Shown here: piece after piece, positions 43,144 through 51,222 of the stretch
How the letters are laid out: every line of letters starts with the position of its first letter
How positions within the stretch are numbered: position 1 is the first letter of the stretch
From: Oribacterium sp.
GTDB lineage: Bacteria > Bacillota > Clostridia > Lachnospirales > Lachnospiraceae
Direction of reading: 5' to 3'
Assembly (NCBI GenBank): GCA_004554245.1
Contig: SFND01000013.1
Location: 28,600 to 92,599, forward strand
DNA length: 64,000 nt
Position numbers and translations under genes: made by a program
The notes under the pieces: generated by a model
Seen by the model: only the letters and a program-made list of their open reading frames with translations
Told to the model about the DNA's origin: nothing
Database searches by the model: none

Positions 43144-43341
43144 GCGTCACCTCCTGCTTCCGCCAATGTCTCCGGCGTGACCTCATCACGTCGCCTCCGG
43201 TTTCGCCCCCGGCGGTCTCCTGAAACTCTGTTCCAGGATGAGAGTTTTCGTCGATATCCACCACCAGCTTACCACGCACTCCGGCGAAATGTAAGCCTGC
43301 AGGCATGGTAAGCGCTTTAAAATGAAATCATGCCTACAGCT

Positions 43342-44271
43342 TCAGATCATCTCCAGGAACGCGGCAAGTGCCCGCGACACGTAGCGGTTCTTCTTATAAT
43401 AGAAGCTGATCTGGCGGACGGAGTCGCGGTTTTCGAGCTTATAGAACAGGAGGTTTTTCGCCTTCGGTATGTTCTGGATCAGCGAGTCGCCGACGAAGGC
43501 GATGCCCATGCCGTAGCTGGCGAGGTTGTAAGCGGTGATCTGCTGGTCGAGCTCGAGTCGGATTTTCGGGATGAAATGATTTTCCTTGCAGATCGTCATG
43601 GCGCGCTCACGTGTGTCGTTCCGCTCGTGCAGCAGCAGGAAAGGGTCGTCGCGGAAGACGTGCATCGGTACCGGGGTCCGCTCGGCCGCGAGGTGATGTC
43701 CGGCCTTTATGTCCTCCGCAGTCAATGCATAAGGCACGACTTCCATGTTCGACGCGAAGTCTACCGGCACCGCCATGAGGAGATGGTCCTCCTGGATCAC
43801 CTTCCGATCGAAAACCAGCGAATCGAGCTCACTGTTGTCGAGGAGCAGATCGAGGGTGCCCGCCGACAGCTTCTCCGTCAGCTCACTCGTCGAGCCCTCG
43901 ACGAGGTTGATATGAATCGACGGATAGCTCGCCGTAAAGCGACTGAGGATCGGCGGCAGTACATACGATACGAAGAAGTTCGTCCCGCCGATACTGAGCG
44001 CGCCATGCCGGAGCTCCGTGAGGTCACGCACATAGCTCTCGAAGCTGTTCTCCGCATCCATGATGCGCTCCACCGCACGGATGTACTCCTGCCCGACCTC
44101 GGTGAGATGAATCGGGTTCGTGCTCCGGTCGAAGATCGGCGCGCCGATCCGCTCCTCTTCCTTTTTCACCGCCGCACTGAGTGACGGCTGACTGATAAAG
44201 AGCTTCTGCGCCGCACGGGAAAAGCTCATCTCCTTATAAACCTCATAGATATAGCGCATCGACTGGAACAT
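43342..44271 (-). CDS. LysR-family transcriptional regulator
   Basis: A 309-residue regulator. The DNA-binding domain is YIYEVYKEMSFSRAAQKLFI, SQPSLSAAVKKEEERIG; the effector domain follows (GGTNFFVSYVLPPILSRF). GTGGAGG precedes the ATG. It is divergent from the aspartase gene, which it likely controls through the perfect palindrome at 44398-44417. Confidence 0.9.
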   Translation of the reverse strand: MFQSMRYIYEVYKEMSFSRAAQKLFISQPSLSAAVKKEEERIGAPIFDRSTNPIHLTEVGQEYIRAVERIMDAENSFESYVRDLTELRHGALSIGGTNFFVSYVLPPILSRFTASYPSIHINLVEGSTSELTEKLSAGTLDLLLDNSELDSLVFDRKVIQEDHLLMAVPVDFASNMEVVPYALTAEDIKAGHHLAAERTPVPMHVFRDDPFLLLHERNDTRERAMTICKENHFIPKIRLELDQQITAYNLASYGMGIAFVGDSLIQNIPKAKNLLFYKLENRDSVRQISFYYKKNRYVSRALAAFLEMI

Positions 44272-44397
44272 ATATCCTCCACTTCCTGCCTGGCACCACC
44301 GCGTCCCGGACGGACGACGAACTGTCCGGCAGACGACATTGGCCTGCCCAGGACGATGGGCGGTCCGGGCTGCAGACGCACCGCCAAACGTGGCATG

Positions 44398-44417
44398 TTA
44401 TAGTCTGCAGACTATAA
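44398..44417. promoter_or_regulatory. 20-bp perfect palindrome in the lysR-aspA intergenic region
   Basis: TTATAGTCTGCAGACTATAA reads the same on both strands and contains the T-N11-A pattern of LysR boxes. It lies 127 bp from the regulator start and 91 bp from aspA, a usual position for a LysR recognition site. Confidence 0.65.
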
Positions 44418-44507
44418 GGCAGTTTATCATATAAGTATTTGAAAATAACATAACACGAAGCTATAGTGAAGACAAGAAGATTAACCACCATTAGAGAGGA
44501 TATACAC

Positions 44508-45932
44508 ATGGCAGCTGTAAATTCAAATTTCCGTTCCGAACACGATTCCATCGGCGATCGCACCGTCCCGAAGGACGCGTACTATGGCGTCCAGTCACTT
44601 CGTGCTTCCGAGAACTTCCACATCACCGGACTGAAGATGCATCCGGAAATCATCAACTCCATCGTAGAAATCAAGAAGGCCTCCGCCATCACGAACCTCG
44701 AGATCGGTCTCCTCGACAAGAAGGTCGCGGACGCTATCGTACAGGCCTGTGACGAGATCGTCGCCGGCGAGTTCCGCGACGCCTTCATCGTCGACCCGAT
44801 CCAGGGCGGCGCAGGCACGAGCCTCAACATGAACGCGAACGAGGTCATCGCGAACCGTGCGATCGAGATCCTCGGCGGTGAAAAGGGCGACTACTCCCTC
44901 GTAAATCCAAACGACCACGTAAACTGCGGTCAGTCCACGAACGACGTCTTCCCATCCGCCGGTAAGATCGCCGTGCTCAAGCTCCTCATCAAGGCACAGA
45001 TCCAGCTGCAGCGTCTCTATAAGGCGCTCTCTGATAAGGCTGAGGAGTTCGATGATGTCCTGAAGATGGGCCGCACTCAGCTGCAGGACGCGGTCCCGAT
45101 TCGACTCGGACAGGAGTTCCGGGCCTACAGTGAGGCCGTACGTCGAGATATCGCCCGCCTGGAGCGTGCACAGGACGAGATGCGCTGTCTGAACATGGGC
45201 GGCACCGCCGTCGGCACGGGTATCAATGCGGACGAGATGTACCTCCGCCGCATCGTACCGAATCTCTCCATGGTCACCGGCCTCCAGCTCGTGCAGGCCT
45301 TCAACCTCGTGGACGCCACCCAGAACCTCGACGGTTTCGTGGCCGTCTCCGGTGCCGTCAAGACCTGCGCCGTCAACCTCTCGAAGATGTGTAACGACCT
45401 GCGTCTCATGTCCTCCGGTCCGCGCTGCGGCTTCAACGAGATCAACCTTCCGGCGAAGCAGAACGGCTCCTCGATCATGCCGGGCAAGGTGAATCCGGTC
45501 ATCCCGGAGGTCGTGAATCAGGTGGCCTTCAACATCATGGGCAACGACTTCACCATCACCATGGCAGCCGAGGGCGGTCAGCTCGAGCTCAATGCCTTCG
45601 AGCCGATCATCTTCTGGAACCTCACCCATGAAGTGGAGTTCCTTACGTACGCGGTGAACACCCTGACCGACAACTGTATCGTCGGCATCACCGCAAACCG
45701 CGAGCGCTGCCAGAGCTACGTCGACCACTCCGTCGGCATCATCACCGCCCTGACCCCGCACATCGGCTACGAGCACGCCGCCGACATCGCGAAGGAAGCG
45801 ATCCGCACCGGTGCCTCCGTGAAGGACCTCATCCTCCAGAAGGGCATCCTCACCCAGGAGAACATCGACAAGATCCTCGACACCCACGCCATGACCAGCC
45901 CAGGCATCTCCGCGAAGGAGCTGCTGGAGTAA
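44508..45932 (+). CDS. aspA: Aspartate ammonia-lyase
   Basis: Converts L-aspartate to fumarate and ammonia. The 474-residue protein has all fumarase/aspartase superfamily elements: FRSEHDSIGDRTVPKDAYYG, GAGTSLNMNANEVIANRA, VNPNDHVNCGQSTNDVFPSA, GRTQLQDAVP and the loop GSSIMPGKVNPVIPEV with the catalytic Ser. NPNDHVN..STND and GSSIMPGKVN favour aspartase over fumarase. AGAGAGGAT precedes the ATG at 44508. Codon use is strongly biased to C/G-ending codons, suggesting high expression. Confidence 0.95.
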   Translation: MAAVNSNFRSEHDSIGDRTVPKDAYYGVQSLRASENFHITGLKMHPEIINSIVEIKKASAITNLEIGLLDKKVADAIVQACDEIVAGEFRDAFIVDPIQGGAGTSLNMNANEVIANRAIEILGGEKGDYSLVNPNDHVNCGQSTNDVFPSAGKIAVLKLLIKAQIQLQRLYKALSDKAEEFDDVLKMGRTQLQDAVPIRLGQEFRAYSEAVRRDIARLERAQDEMRCLNMGGTAVGTGINADEMYLRRIVPNLSMVTGLQLVQAFNLVDATQNLDGFVAVSGAVKTCAVNLSKMCNDLRLMSSGPRCGFNEINLPAKQNGSSIMPGKVNPVIPEVVNQVAFNIMGNDFTITMAAEGGQLELNAFEPIIFWNLTHEVEFLTYAVNTLTDNCIVGITANRERCQSYVDHSVGIITALTPHIGYEHAADIAKEAIRTGASVKDLILQKGILTQENIDKILDTHAMTSPGISAKELLE

Positions 45933-45968
45933 TCCATGAACTATACGATGCCGAGCATAGCATAAACG

Positions 45969-46094
45969 CGCGGTACCCGCCCATGTCCAGTGCGATGCGC
46001 AGTCATCTTTCTGGCGGACGGCTCAGCCGAATCCCCGCCGTAAATCTCACAGCATATACGAATCCCCCTGTTCACAACCGAACAGGGGGATTTT
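45969..46094 (+). repeat. Family C 3'-end element after aspA
   Basis: About 125 bp starting CGCGGTACCCG, containing CTGGCGGACGGCTCAGCCGAATCCC, CTCACAGCATATACGAA and ending in the terminator hairpin AATCCCCCTGTT-CACAACCG-AACAGGGGGATT (46061-46092). A homologous copy at 49.27-49.39 kb follows another plus-strand gene in the same orientation. Confidence 0.75.
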
Positions 46095-46105
46095 ATGCCG
46101 CGGAA

Positions 46106-46198
46106 ATTAATGGGGTCTGACCCCATTAATTTTTTCTAAACAAAATCTAAACTGAAGTTTATGGGGTCAGACCCCATTACGAAATTCTTAAGATGCGC
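46106..46198. repeat. Family D composite (two palindromes and conserved linker)
   Basis: ATTAATGGGGTCTGACCCCATTAAT, a linker with TCTAAACAAAATCTAAACT and AAGTTTAT, a second GGGGTCAGACCCC (46163-46175), then ATTACGAAATTCTTAAGATG. The inverted whole recurs at 62.71-62.80 kb. Its last part contains the TAA stop codon of the Crp/Fnr gene. Confidence 0.8.
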
Positions 46199-46862
46199 TG
46201 CCGACGATCAGCTCGAAGTGCCGGCGATTCGTTTTGAGAATGCCTTCCTTCTGCAGCTTCGAGAGTTCCACGGACATGGCGGCGCGGTCCACGCAGAGAT
46301 AGTCGGCGAGCTGCTGCCGATCGAAGGGGATGTCAAAGGAGAGCGAGGCCTGCCGGACGGATTCAGAGGAAAGATACGACAGGAGCTTCTCCCGGGTAGA
46401 GCGTTTGCTGACGTGCGTGATCTTATCATTGAAGACCAGCAGCCGGTTCGCCAGCACGCTGACCAGATTTCGAATCAGCTTCTGGTGATGGTCGCAGGCG
46501 GTTGGGCAGCTCGTCAGAAGACGCTTCACATTCAGAAAGAGAAGCGTACAATCGTCCTCGGCGACAGCATTGACGTTCAGAACCGTGCCGGACGTCGCCG
46601 CATAGGGCTCCCCGAAAAAGTCGCCCGCCGTGCACTTCGAGAGGATATTCCGGTGCCCCCAGAGGTCCTCCTGGAGGATGAGCACGGAACCGGACAGCAC
46701 AAGGCCCATCACCTCGGTCGTGTCACCCGCACGCAGGATATAAGAGCCGCGCGGCCGCGTGGTCGTGGACGCCTGCACACAGTGAAGAATCGACAGAATC
46801 TCATCATCTCGCATGCCGTTAAAAAATGGACAGCTCCGTAATATCGGTAAATATTTCTGCAT
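46188..46862 (-). CDS. Crp/Fnr-family regulator (HcpR-like)
   Basis: A 224-residue regulator with an N-terminal cNMP-binding-type barrel (FFNGMRDDEILSILHCVQ; IVLSG-like segment GLVLSGSVLILQEDLWGHRN; GDFFGEPYA) and a C-terminal winged helix (KLLSYLSSESVRQA, DRQQLADYLCVDRAAMSVEL SKLQKEGIL). The ATG at 46862 follows GGAGGGG. It is divergent from a ferredoxin and an Hcp-like gene, the arrangement of HcpR regulators of nitrosative or nitrite stress. Its stop codon lies within a family D repeat. Confidence 0.85.
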   Translation of the reverse strand: MQKYLPILRSCPFFNGMRDDEILSILHCVQASTTTRPRGSYILRAGDTTEVMGLVLSGSVLILQEDLWGHRNILSKCTAGDFFGEPYAATSGTVLNVNAVAEDDCTLLFLNVKRLLTSCPTACDHHQKLIRNLVSVLANRLLVFNDKITHVSKRSTREKLLSYLSSESVRQASLSFDIPFDRQQLADYLCVDRAAMSVELSKLQKEGILKTNRRHFELIVGSAS

Positions 46863-46875
46863 TGCCCCTCCGATT

Positions 46876-46891
46876 TGTTTGAAATCAAACA
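46876..46891. promoter_or_regulatory. Crp/Fnr-type operator TGTTTGA-AA-TCAAACA
   Basis: A palindrome of two 7-bp arms 14 bp from the regulator start and about 120 bp before the ferredoxin start. It fits the TTTGA...TCAAA pattern of Crp/Fnr-family sites and probably is the autoregulatory and activating site. Confidence 0.65.
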
Positions 46892-47009
46892 TACAATTCC
46901 GCTTAAATATACTATGATCGGGTTACAAACGCAAAATCATCTTCGATGCCGGGCCAATGTCTCCATCGGGATGATGAAATCTGGTTTACATAAAACGGAG
47001 GATGACGAG

Positions 47010-47729
47010 ATGATACGAAAGCTTATTCATATCGATGAGGATAAATGCAACGGCTGTGGAATCTGTGCCAGTGCCTGCCATGAGGGCGCGATCGGCATCG
47101 TGGATGGGAAAGCGAAGCTCCTGAGAGACGACTACTGTGACGGCATGGGCGACTGCCTGCCGACCTGCCCGACGGGCGCGATCAGCTTCGAGGAGCGTGA
47201 GGCCGCGGCGTACGATGAGGCGGCGGTTCAGGAAAACAAGAAGAAAAAGGAGCTGCAGGAAAAGATGAAGCATATGCACGAGGGCGGCTGCCCGGGCTCC
47301 AGAGTCCGCATGATGCAGCATGCAGAGGAAGCAGAAGCGACCACCGGCAGTCACATGAAGGCCGTATCTCAGCTTCGGAACTGGCCGGTACAGATTAAGC
47401 TTGCGCCGGTGAATGCGCCGTATTTCGATGGTGCGAAGCTGCTGATCGCCGCCGACTGTACCGCATATGCCTACGCAGACTTCCACCAGGACTTCATCCG
47501 CGGCAAGGTCGCACTGGTGGGCTGTCCGAAGCTCGATGATGTCGATTACAGCGAGAAGCTGACAGAAATCATCCGGAACAACGACATCCAGAGCGTGACC
47601 ATCGTCCGTATGGAGGTGCCATGCTGCGGCGGTCTCGAAATGGCCGCGAAGAAGGCACTGCAGGCCAGCGGAAAGTTCATCCCATGGCAGGTGGTCACGA
47701 TCAGCATCGACGGAAAGATTCTGGACTGA
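47010..47729 (+). CDS. [4Fe-4S] ferredoxin-type protein (FrdX-like)
   Basis: A 239-residue cytoplasmic iron-sulfur protein. Cluster 1 is CNGCGICASACHEGA. Cluster 2 is YCDGMGDCLPTCPTG, with the wider first spacing seen in this family. A charged helix rich in Lys/Glu (about 70-95) and GGCPGSRVRMM follow. The C-terminal domain includes LIAADCTAYAYADFHQDFIR, ALVGCPKLDD and MEVPCCGGLEMA, with further conserved Cys. ACGGAGG precedes the ATG at 47010. It precedes the Hcp-like gene by 12 bp and probably donates electrons to it. Confidence 0.8.
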   Translation: MIRKLIHIDEDKCNGCGICASACHEGAIGIVDGKAKLLRDDYCDGMGDCLPTCPTGAISFEEREAAAYDEAAVQENKKKKELQEKMKHMHEGGCPGSRVRMMQHAEEAEATTGSHMKAVSQLRNWPVQIKLAPVNAPYFDGAKLLIAADCTAYAYADFHQDFIRGKVALVGCPKLDDVDYSEKLTEIIRNNDIQSVTIVRMEVPCCGGLEMAAKKALQASGKFIPWQVVTISIDGKILD

Positions 47730-47741
47730 GCGGGGTGCATT

Positions 47742-48239
47742 ATGGCAGAGAAAAACGATGTGACCGTCCGCTTGCAGGATGTGTTGACCGGCGCACTGAT
47801 CGGTCTCGCGAGAGCCATCGATGATCCGGCGGTCGCTTCCGCTGAAACATGGACGATCATGACGGAAGGACTGATGGCCACCGCGCCCGATGCCTGCCTC
47901 AGCGATGCCGCCCTCGAAACGCTGATACAGAACGTCCGCGCAGAGAAAGCCCGGCTCGCGCCAGGGTGCAGCCAGTGCATGGCACCATGCGGCAGAACCG
48001 CCGACTATGATATGCAGGCGCTGTGGACCGCTGAAGAAGAGGTCCGCGCGCTCAAGCTTCGCATCCTCACCGACCTCCGTGAAATAGCAGCGCATATCAC
48101 TCACGCACATGCGCAACAGGACGAAAAAACCGACGTGTACCCGCTCCTCTCCGAAGCACTGTTTAAAATCGGTTATGACGAAAGTACAGAAGCACTGATG
48201 ACCACGGTGCGCAAAGTCGAGGGAACGAAGCTGACTTGA
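47742..48239 (+). CDS. Small Cys-motif protein resembling an Hcp N-terminal helical domain
   Basis: A 165-residue, mostly helical protein: VTVRLQDVLTGALIGLARAI, then a Cys motif PGCSQCMAPCGRTADYDMQA (C-x2-C-x3-C) and ALWTAEEEVRALKLRILTDL. It looks like a freestanding relative of the N-terminal part of hydroxylamine reductase/hybrid-cluster protein, but full-length Hcp has about 550 residues and no hybrid-cluster domain is here. Being third in a Crp/Fnr-ferredoxin-X module, where X is often hcp, supports a link to nitrosative or redox stress. Function is not established. Confidence 0.55.
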   Translation: MAEKNDVTVRLQDVLTGALIGLARAIDDPAVASAETWTIMTEGLMATAPDACLSDAALETLIQNVRAEKARLAPGCSQCMAPCGRTADYDMQALWTAEEEVRALKLRILTDLREIAAHITHAHAQQDEKTDVYPLLSEALFKIGYDESTEALMTTVRKVEGTKLT

Positions 48240-48267
48240 GGGGTGACTTGGGGGGTGACTTGGGGCA

Positions 48268-48303
48268 TGGGACCATTTTCGTGACCTCGCGAAAATGGTC
48301 CCA
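48268..48303 (+). terminator. Terminator of the ferredoxin operon
   Basis: TGGGACCATTTTCG-TGACCTCG-CGAAAATGGTCCCA, a 14-bp stem shortly after the stop. Just before it GGGGTGACTTG occurs twice in tandem (48240-48262). The trailing sequence is C/T-rich and not a pure U-tract. Confidence 0.65.
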
Positions 48304-48519
48304 CGCCCCTCTCTTTTCTATCTTCCCATCGCCGATTTGTATTTTACCTCCGCCTGAAAACATGGTAAGTTTGTAGTAGATACACCATGTTCGTGAATGT
48401 AAGAGTGCGCGGCGATCAGCACGTGCTTTCCAGCCTTTAAGCTGCGACCCGGCAAGTGTTTGATCCGCTATGACCGGTCATGCTGACCATTTAAGCGTAC
48501 ACTCAGAAAGGAGGCTTTT

Positions 48520-49269
48520 ATGAAACAGAAAATGAAGTTTTTTGCGGCGCTGCTCGCCTGCGCGATGACGATCAGTCCGATCGCGGCGATGGCGGGACAG
48601 TGGGTGCCGATGGGCCAGGACTGGGCCTACATGACCGACGACGGCGATTTCGCGAAGAACTGCTGGCTGTGGCTCGATGAGAACCACGACCAGAAGGCAG
48701 AGCTCTATCACTTCGATGCGAACGGCATGATGTCGAAGCAGACGATGCTCACCCTGAACGGGGATGGCGAAACCCTCTGCGTCAACATCGACGAGAACGG
48801 TATCGCGAACTTCTACGCGTACTGCGCCGACGCATCCTGGTACACGAGCGACATGATCTACCCAGTGCTCATGCCGGCGTATGCGATCCACATGGCGAAC
48901 GGCCAGTACTGCTACTACCTGCCGGACGGCGTTCCGTATTACAACTTCGCCGAAGTAAAGGACTCGTATATCAGTGAGCTGACGGACTATGGCCCATGCT
49001 ATGCGGCGGACGCCTTCATCCCGATCTATCACCAGGGCAGTGCCCCGGGCGTCTGGGAACCGATGGAGTGCGGCATCATCACGAACGCCCGCTTCGCGAA
49101 GAACTGCCTCGTAACCGTGAGCTATTATGTTGGTCCGGGCGATAACTACGATGACGTGATGTCGATCTCCGACTTCCTCGCCCGCCATATCGACTACAAC
49201 TATATGAGCGTAAGCGCGACGGATGCAAACGGCTATATCACCGCCTGCACCATGATGGCGGTAGAATAA
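48520..49269 (+). CDS. Secreted protein with cell-wall-binding-like repeats
   Basis: A 249-residue exported protein: signal peptide MKQKMKFFAALLACAMTISP IAAMA, then GQWVPMGQDWAYMTDDGDFAKNCWLW LDENHDQKAELYHFDANGMM. The latter resembles choline/cell-wall-binding repeats (W..G..WYY....G....W). The rest is aromatic-rich with no recognised catalytic domain. GAAAGGAGG precedes the ATG. It is monocistronic and followed by a family C element. Confidence 0.65.
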   Translation: MKQKMKFFAALLACAMTISPIAAMAGQWVPMGQDWAYMTDDGDFAKNCWLWLDENHDQKAELYHFDANGMMSKQTMLTLNGDGETLCVNIDENGIANFYAYCADASWYTSDMIYPVLMPAYAIHMANGQYCYYLPDGVPYYNFAEVKDSYISELTDYGPCYAADAFIPIYHQGSAPGVWEPMECGIITNARFAKNCLVTVSYYVGPGDNYDDVMSISDFLARHIDYNYMSVSATDANGYITACTMMAVE

Positions 49270-49272
49270 CCC

Positions 49273-49393
49273 CGCGGTGCCCCGGCCTGTCCACAGCGAC
49301 ACACCGTCATCCCCCTGGCGGTCAGCTCAGCTGAATCCCGAAATTTCACAGCGTAGACGAAATCCCCCTGTTCACACCCGAACAGGGGGATTT
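49273..49393 (+). repeat. Family C 3'-end element after the secreted protein gene
   Basis: Starts CGCGGTGCCCC, contains GTCATCCCCCTGGCGGTCAG, TTTCACAGCGTAGACGAAA and ends in hairpin AATCCCCCTGTT-CACACCCG-AACAGGGGGATT (49361-49392), which serves as terminator. It matches the aspA copy at 45.97-46.09 kb along its length. Confidence 0.75.
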
Positions 49394-49412
49394 CATTACC
49401 ACCATCTCTATA

Positions 49413-49450
49413 GAGGCCAATGCCTCTGCCCTCTACATCGTCATGCTGCA
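49413..49450 (-). repeat. GGCCAATGCCTC core repeat
   Basis: AGGCCAATGCCTCTGCCCTC followed by TACATCGTCATGCTGCAG. On the minus strand it reads as T-M-stop-R-A-E-A-L-A. It is one of about nine copies between 49 and 60 kb. Confidence 0.6.
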
Positions 49451-49555
49451 GCCTGGCCCCCTTCCCCGCTCACGCCAGATGCAACGCATTTTGTCTTTCG
49501 TCTCATTCGAATGAGACGAAAATTGGCATTCGGCTCATTTTGTGTTCCATTCATA

Positions 49556-49566
49556 GGGTCAGACCC
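49556..49566. repeat. Left target duplication of the IS element
   Basis: GGGTCAGACCC, identical to 51189-51199. It is half of an interrupted family D palindrome and fits a GGG-N5-CCC target. Confidence 0.85.
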
Positions 49567-51188
49567 CAATGTAGTCAACCCAAGGTCAACTTAAGATTGG
49601 TTACCAGAAGGATGATATAACAAAGGTGGCGAAAAATTGAATACCAGCGAAAAATCTTTAAAGAAGGCGCGCTTTAACAGAGCTTCGTTAAGAAACTCCT
49701 TCAGCGGTATTGATTTTGAGCAGAATTAAAACGCTACCTTTTTGTTGTTGAAATGCTTTCGGCACACCAGTTTGAGTTTTTTCCTCGGATAGGATCTTCC
49801 TGGCAGCACCTTTCCTTTGGTTCGGAGCGTTTCTTTGTATAATCGATCGATACAGGTCGGTTTGAGAATGCTGCACAGAATCTTAGGAAGTAAGCCTTTG
49901 AGACAGCCGATGATAAAGGACCTGTTCGATTGATATCGGTGCTTGTTGGCGCTTTCTGCAGGGATTTGCAGATTATTGTCGGCCTCGTTTTTGATAAGCG
50001 ATGCAAGATTTGAGAGAAGAACATTGATATAGAATTCCTGCATGATCGAGACGGCAGTTGCTCCTGAAAATTCTTCAAGGCATAGGCGGGTTTTGAGCTC
50101 TCTGTACTTTACTTCGATCGGCCAGCGATAGAAATAAAGTTCACGGAACATCGACGGCGTGATGCCTGGATCAAAGATGTTTGTGGCGAGATATTCTTTG
50201 GTTCCATTCGGAAGGTCGACCTCGACGACTCGTATCTTTACATCTTTCGTTCCGAGTTTCGGGTTGCCAGACAGGATGGATATAGTGTCTCCTTTGCAGT
50301 TTTTAACTATCTTTGCGTTGTTTTTCAGGCGCATAAGGCAAAGATGATTTCGCTCAGAAAAGAAGCGAAACATACCTTCAGAGTAATAGCCTCGATCAAA
50401 GATGACGATGCTGTTATCGGTGAAGATATCAAGTGCTTCAAGATTTGCGATGTGCTCCTTCGCTGCCGTACGCTCTGAGGCAAAATACGGGCTGAGAGAA
50501 GCGTGAACGATGTAATCATCCAGAACATCATAGATGATCGATGCCAGCCCCGAAGTGAAGCGTCGCTCTGGATTTGGATAGGTCGACATTTCGCCAAAGA
50601 ATTCGAAATTGGATTTCGAATTCGGCAGTTCGATCTTGGAACCATCAACAGCTAAAAGATGGTAACCATTCCATGTCCGTCTTTGAGGCTGCTGCTTATA
50701 AAACAAATCTACGGAGATGTTAAAGAGTGAAAGGAATAAATCCGGATGAATGGACTGGCGGGCTTTGGAGAGCGCCTGCTTGGAAACATCAGGAAATTCA
50801 AGGTTTTTCAGCTCCGTTCGGATTTTGAAAAGGTTCTGATACATGGACGCTTTCGAGGTGAAGAGCAGGTACATGATTACATGAAAAATCGATAGTTTCC
50901 GCTTACGGACGAAGCGATTTTTTTCACGATAAGCATCGAGGTTATCCGGATTTGTGATATAATCACGGATGGATTGAATAATGTTTTTGCAGATGTTGAT
51001 TCGATTCATAAGACTGACCTCCTTGAAGTGCGGTTAAGGGTTCGCGCCGCTGCGAACATCCCCTTGATTGACAAGGTCGCGAAGCGACCTCACTTTTGGG
51101 AGGTTTTGTCAAGTCTTTTGATAAATATATTTGCAAAAAATAAGACCCACGCTTTCGCGTGAGTCTAAGTGTTAAGTTGACGACATTG
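49567..51188. mobile_element. IS4-family insertion sequence (complete, 1622 bp)
   Basis: Terminal inverted repeats CAATGTAGTCAAC (left) and CAATGTCGTCAAC (right, reverse complement) match at 12 of 13 positions. An 11-bp target duplication GGGTCAGACCC flanks the element. It carries one transposase gene on the minus strand. Removing element and one duplicate restores a family D repeat (GGGTCAGACCCCCTTACG) next to the SGNH gene. IS231-type members of the IS4 family are known to prefer GGG-N5-CCC targets and to make 10-12 bp duplications. Confidence 0.88.
49726..51009 (-). CDS. IS4-family transposase
   Basis: A 427-residue DDE transposase. The catalytic residues are in HLLAVDGSKIELP (first Asp), NSIVIFDRGYYSEGMF (second Asp) and YFYRWPIEVKYRELKTRLCLEEFSG (the YREK-like motif with Glu), the typical IS4 order. 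It is intact with no internal stop. Codon use is more AT-rich than the neighbouring genes, consistent with acquisition. The start ATG follows AAGGAGG. Inverted repeats and target duplications are complete, so the element may be active. Confidence 0.93.
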   Translation of the reverse strand: MNRINICKNIIQSIRDYITNPDNLDAYREKNRFVRKRKLSIFHVIMYLLFTSKASMYQNLFKIRTELKNLEFPDVSKQALSKARQSIHPDLFLSLFNISVDLFYKQQPQRRTWNGYHLLAVDGSKIELPNSKSNFEFFGEMSTYPNPERRFTSGLASIIYDVLDDYIVHASLSPYFASERTAAKEHIANLEALDIFTDNSIVIFDRGYYSEGMFRFFSERNHLCLMRLKNNAKIVKNCKGDTISILSGNPKLGTKDVKIRVVEVDLPNGTKEYLATNIFDPGITPSMFRELYFYRWPIEVKYRELKTRLCLEEFSGATAVSIMQEFYINVLLSNLASLIKNEADNNLQIPAESANKHRYQSNRSFIIGCLKGLLPKILCSILKPTCIDRLYKETLRTKGKVLPGRSYPRKKLKLVCRKHFNNKKVAF

Positions 51189-51222
51189 GGGTCAGACCCC
51201 CTTACGAAATTCTTAAGATGCT
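51189..51222. repeat. Right target duplication and family D tail
   Basis: GGGTCAGACCC (51189-51199) followed by CCTTACGAAATTCTTAAGATG. On the minus strand this tail encodes the last residues LRIS and the TAA stop of the SGNH hydrolase. Confidence 0.8.

Noticed and set aside
48520-49269. Choline-binding autolysin
   Set aside because: Only one or two degenerate repeats resemble cell-wall-binding modules and no catalytic domain is present.
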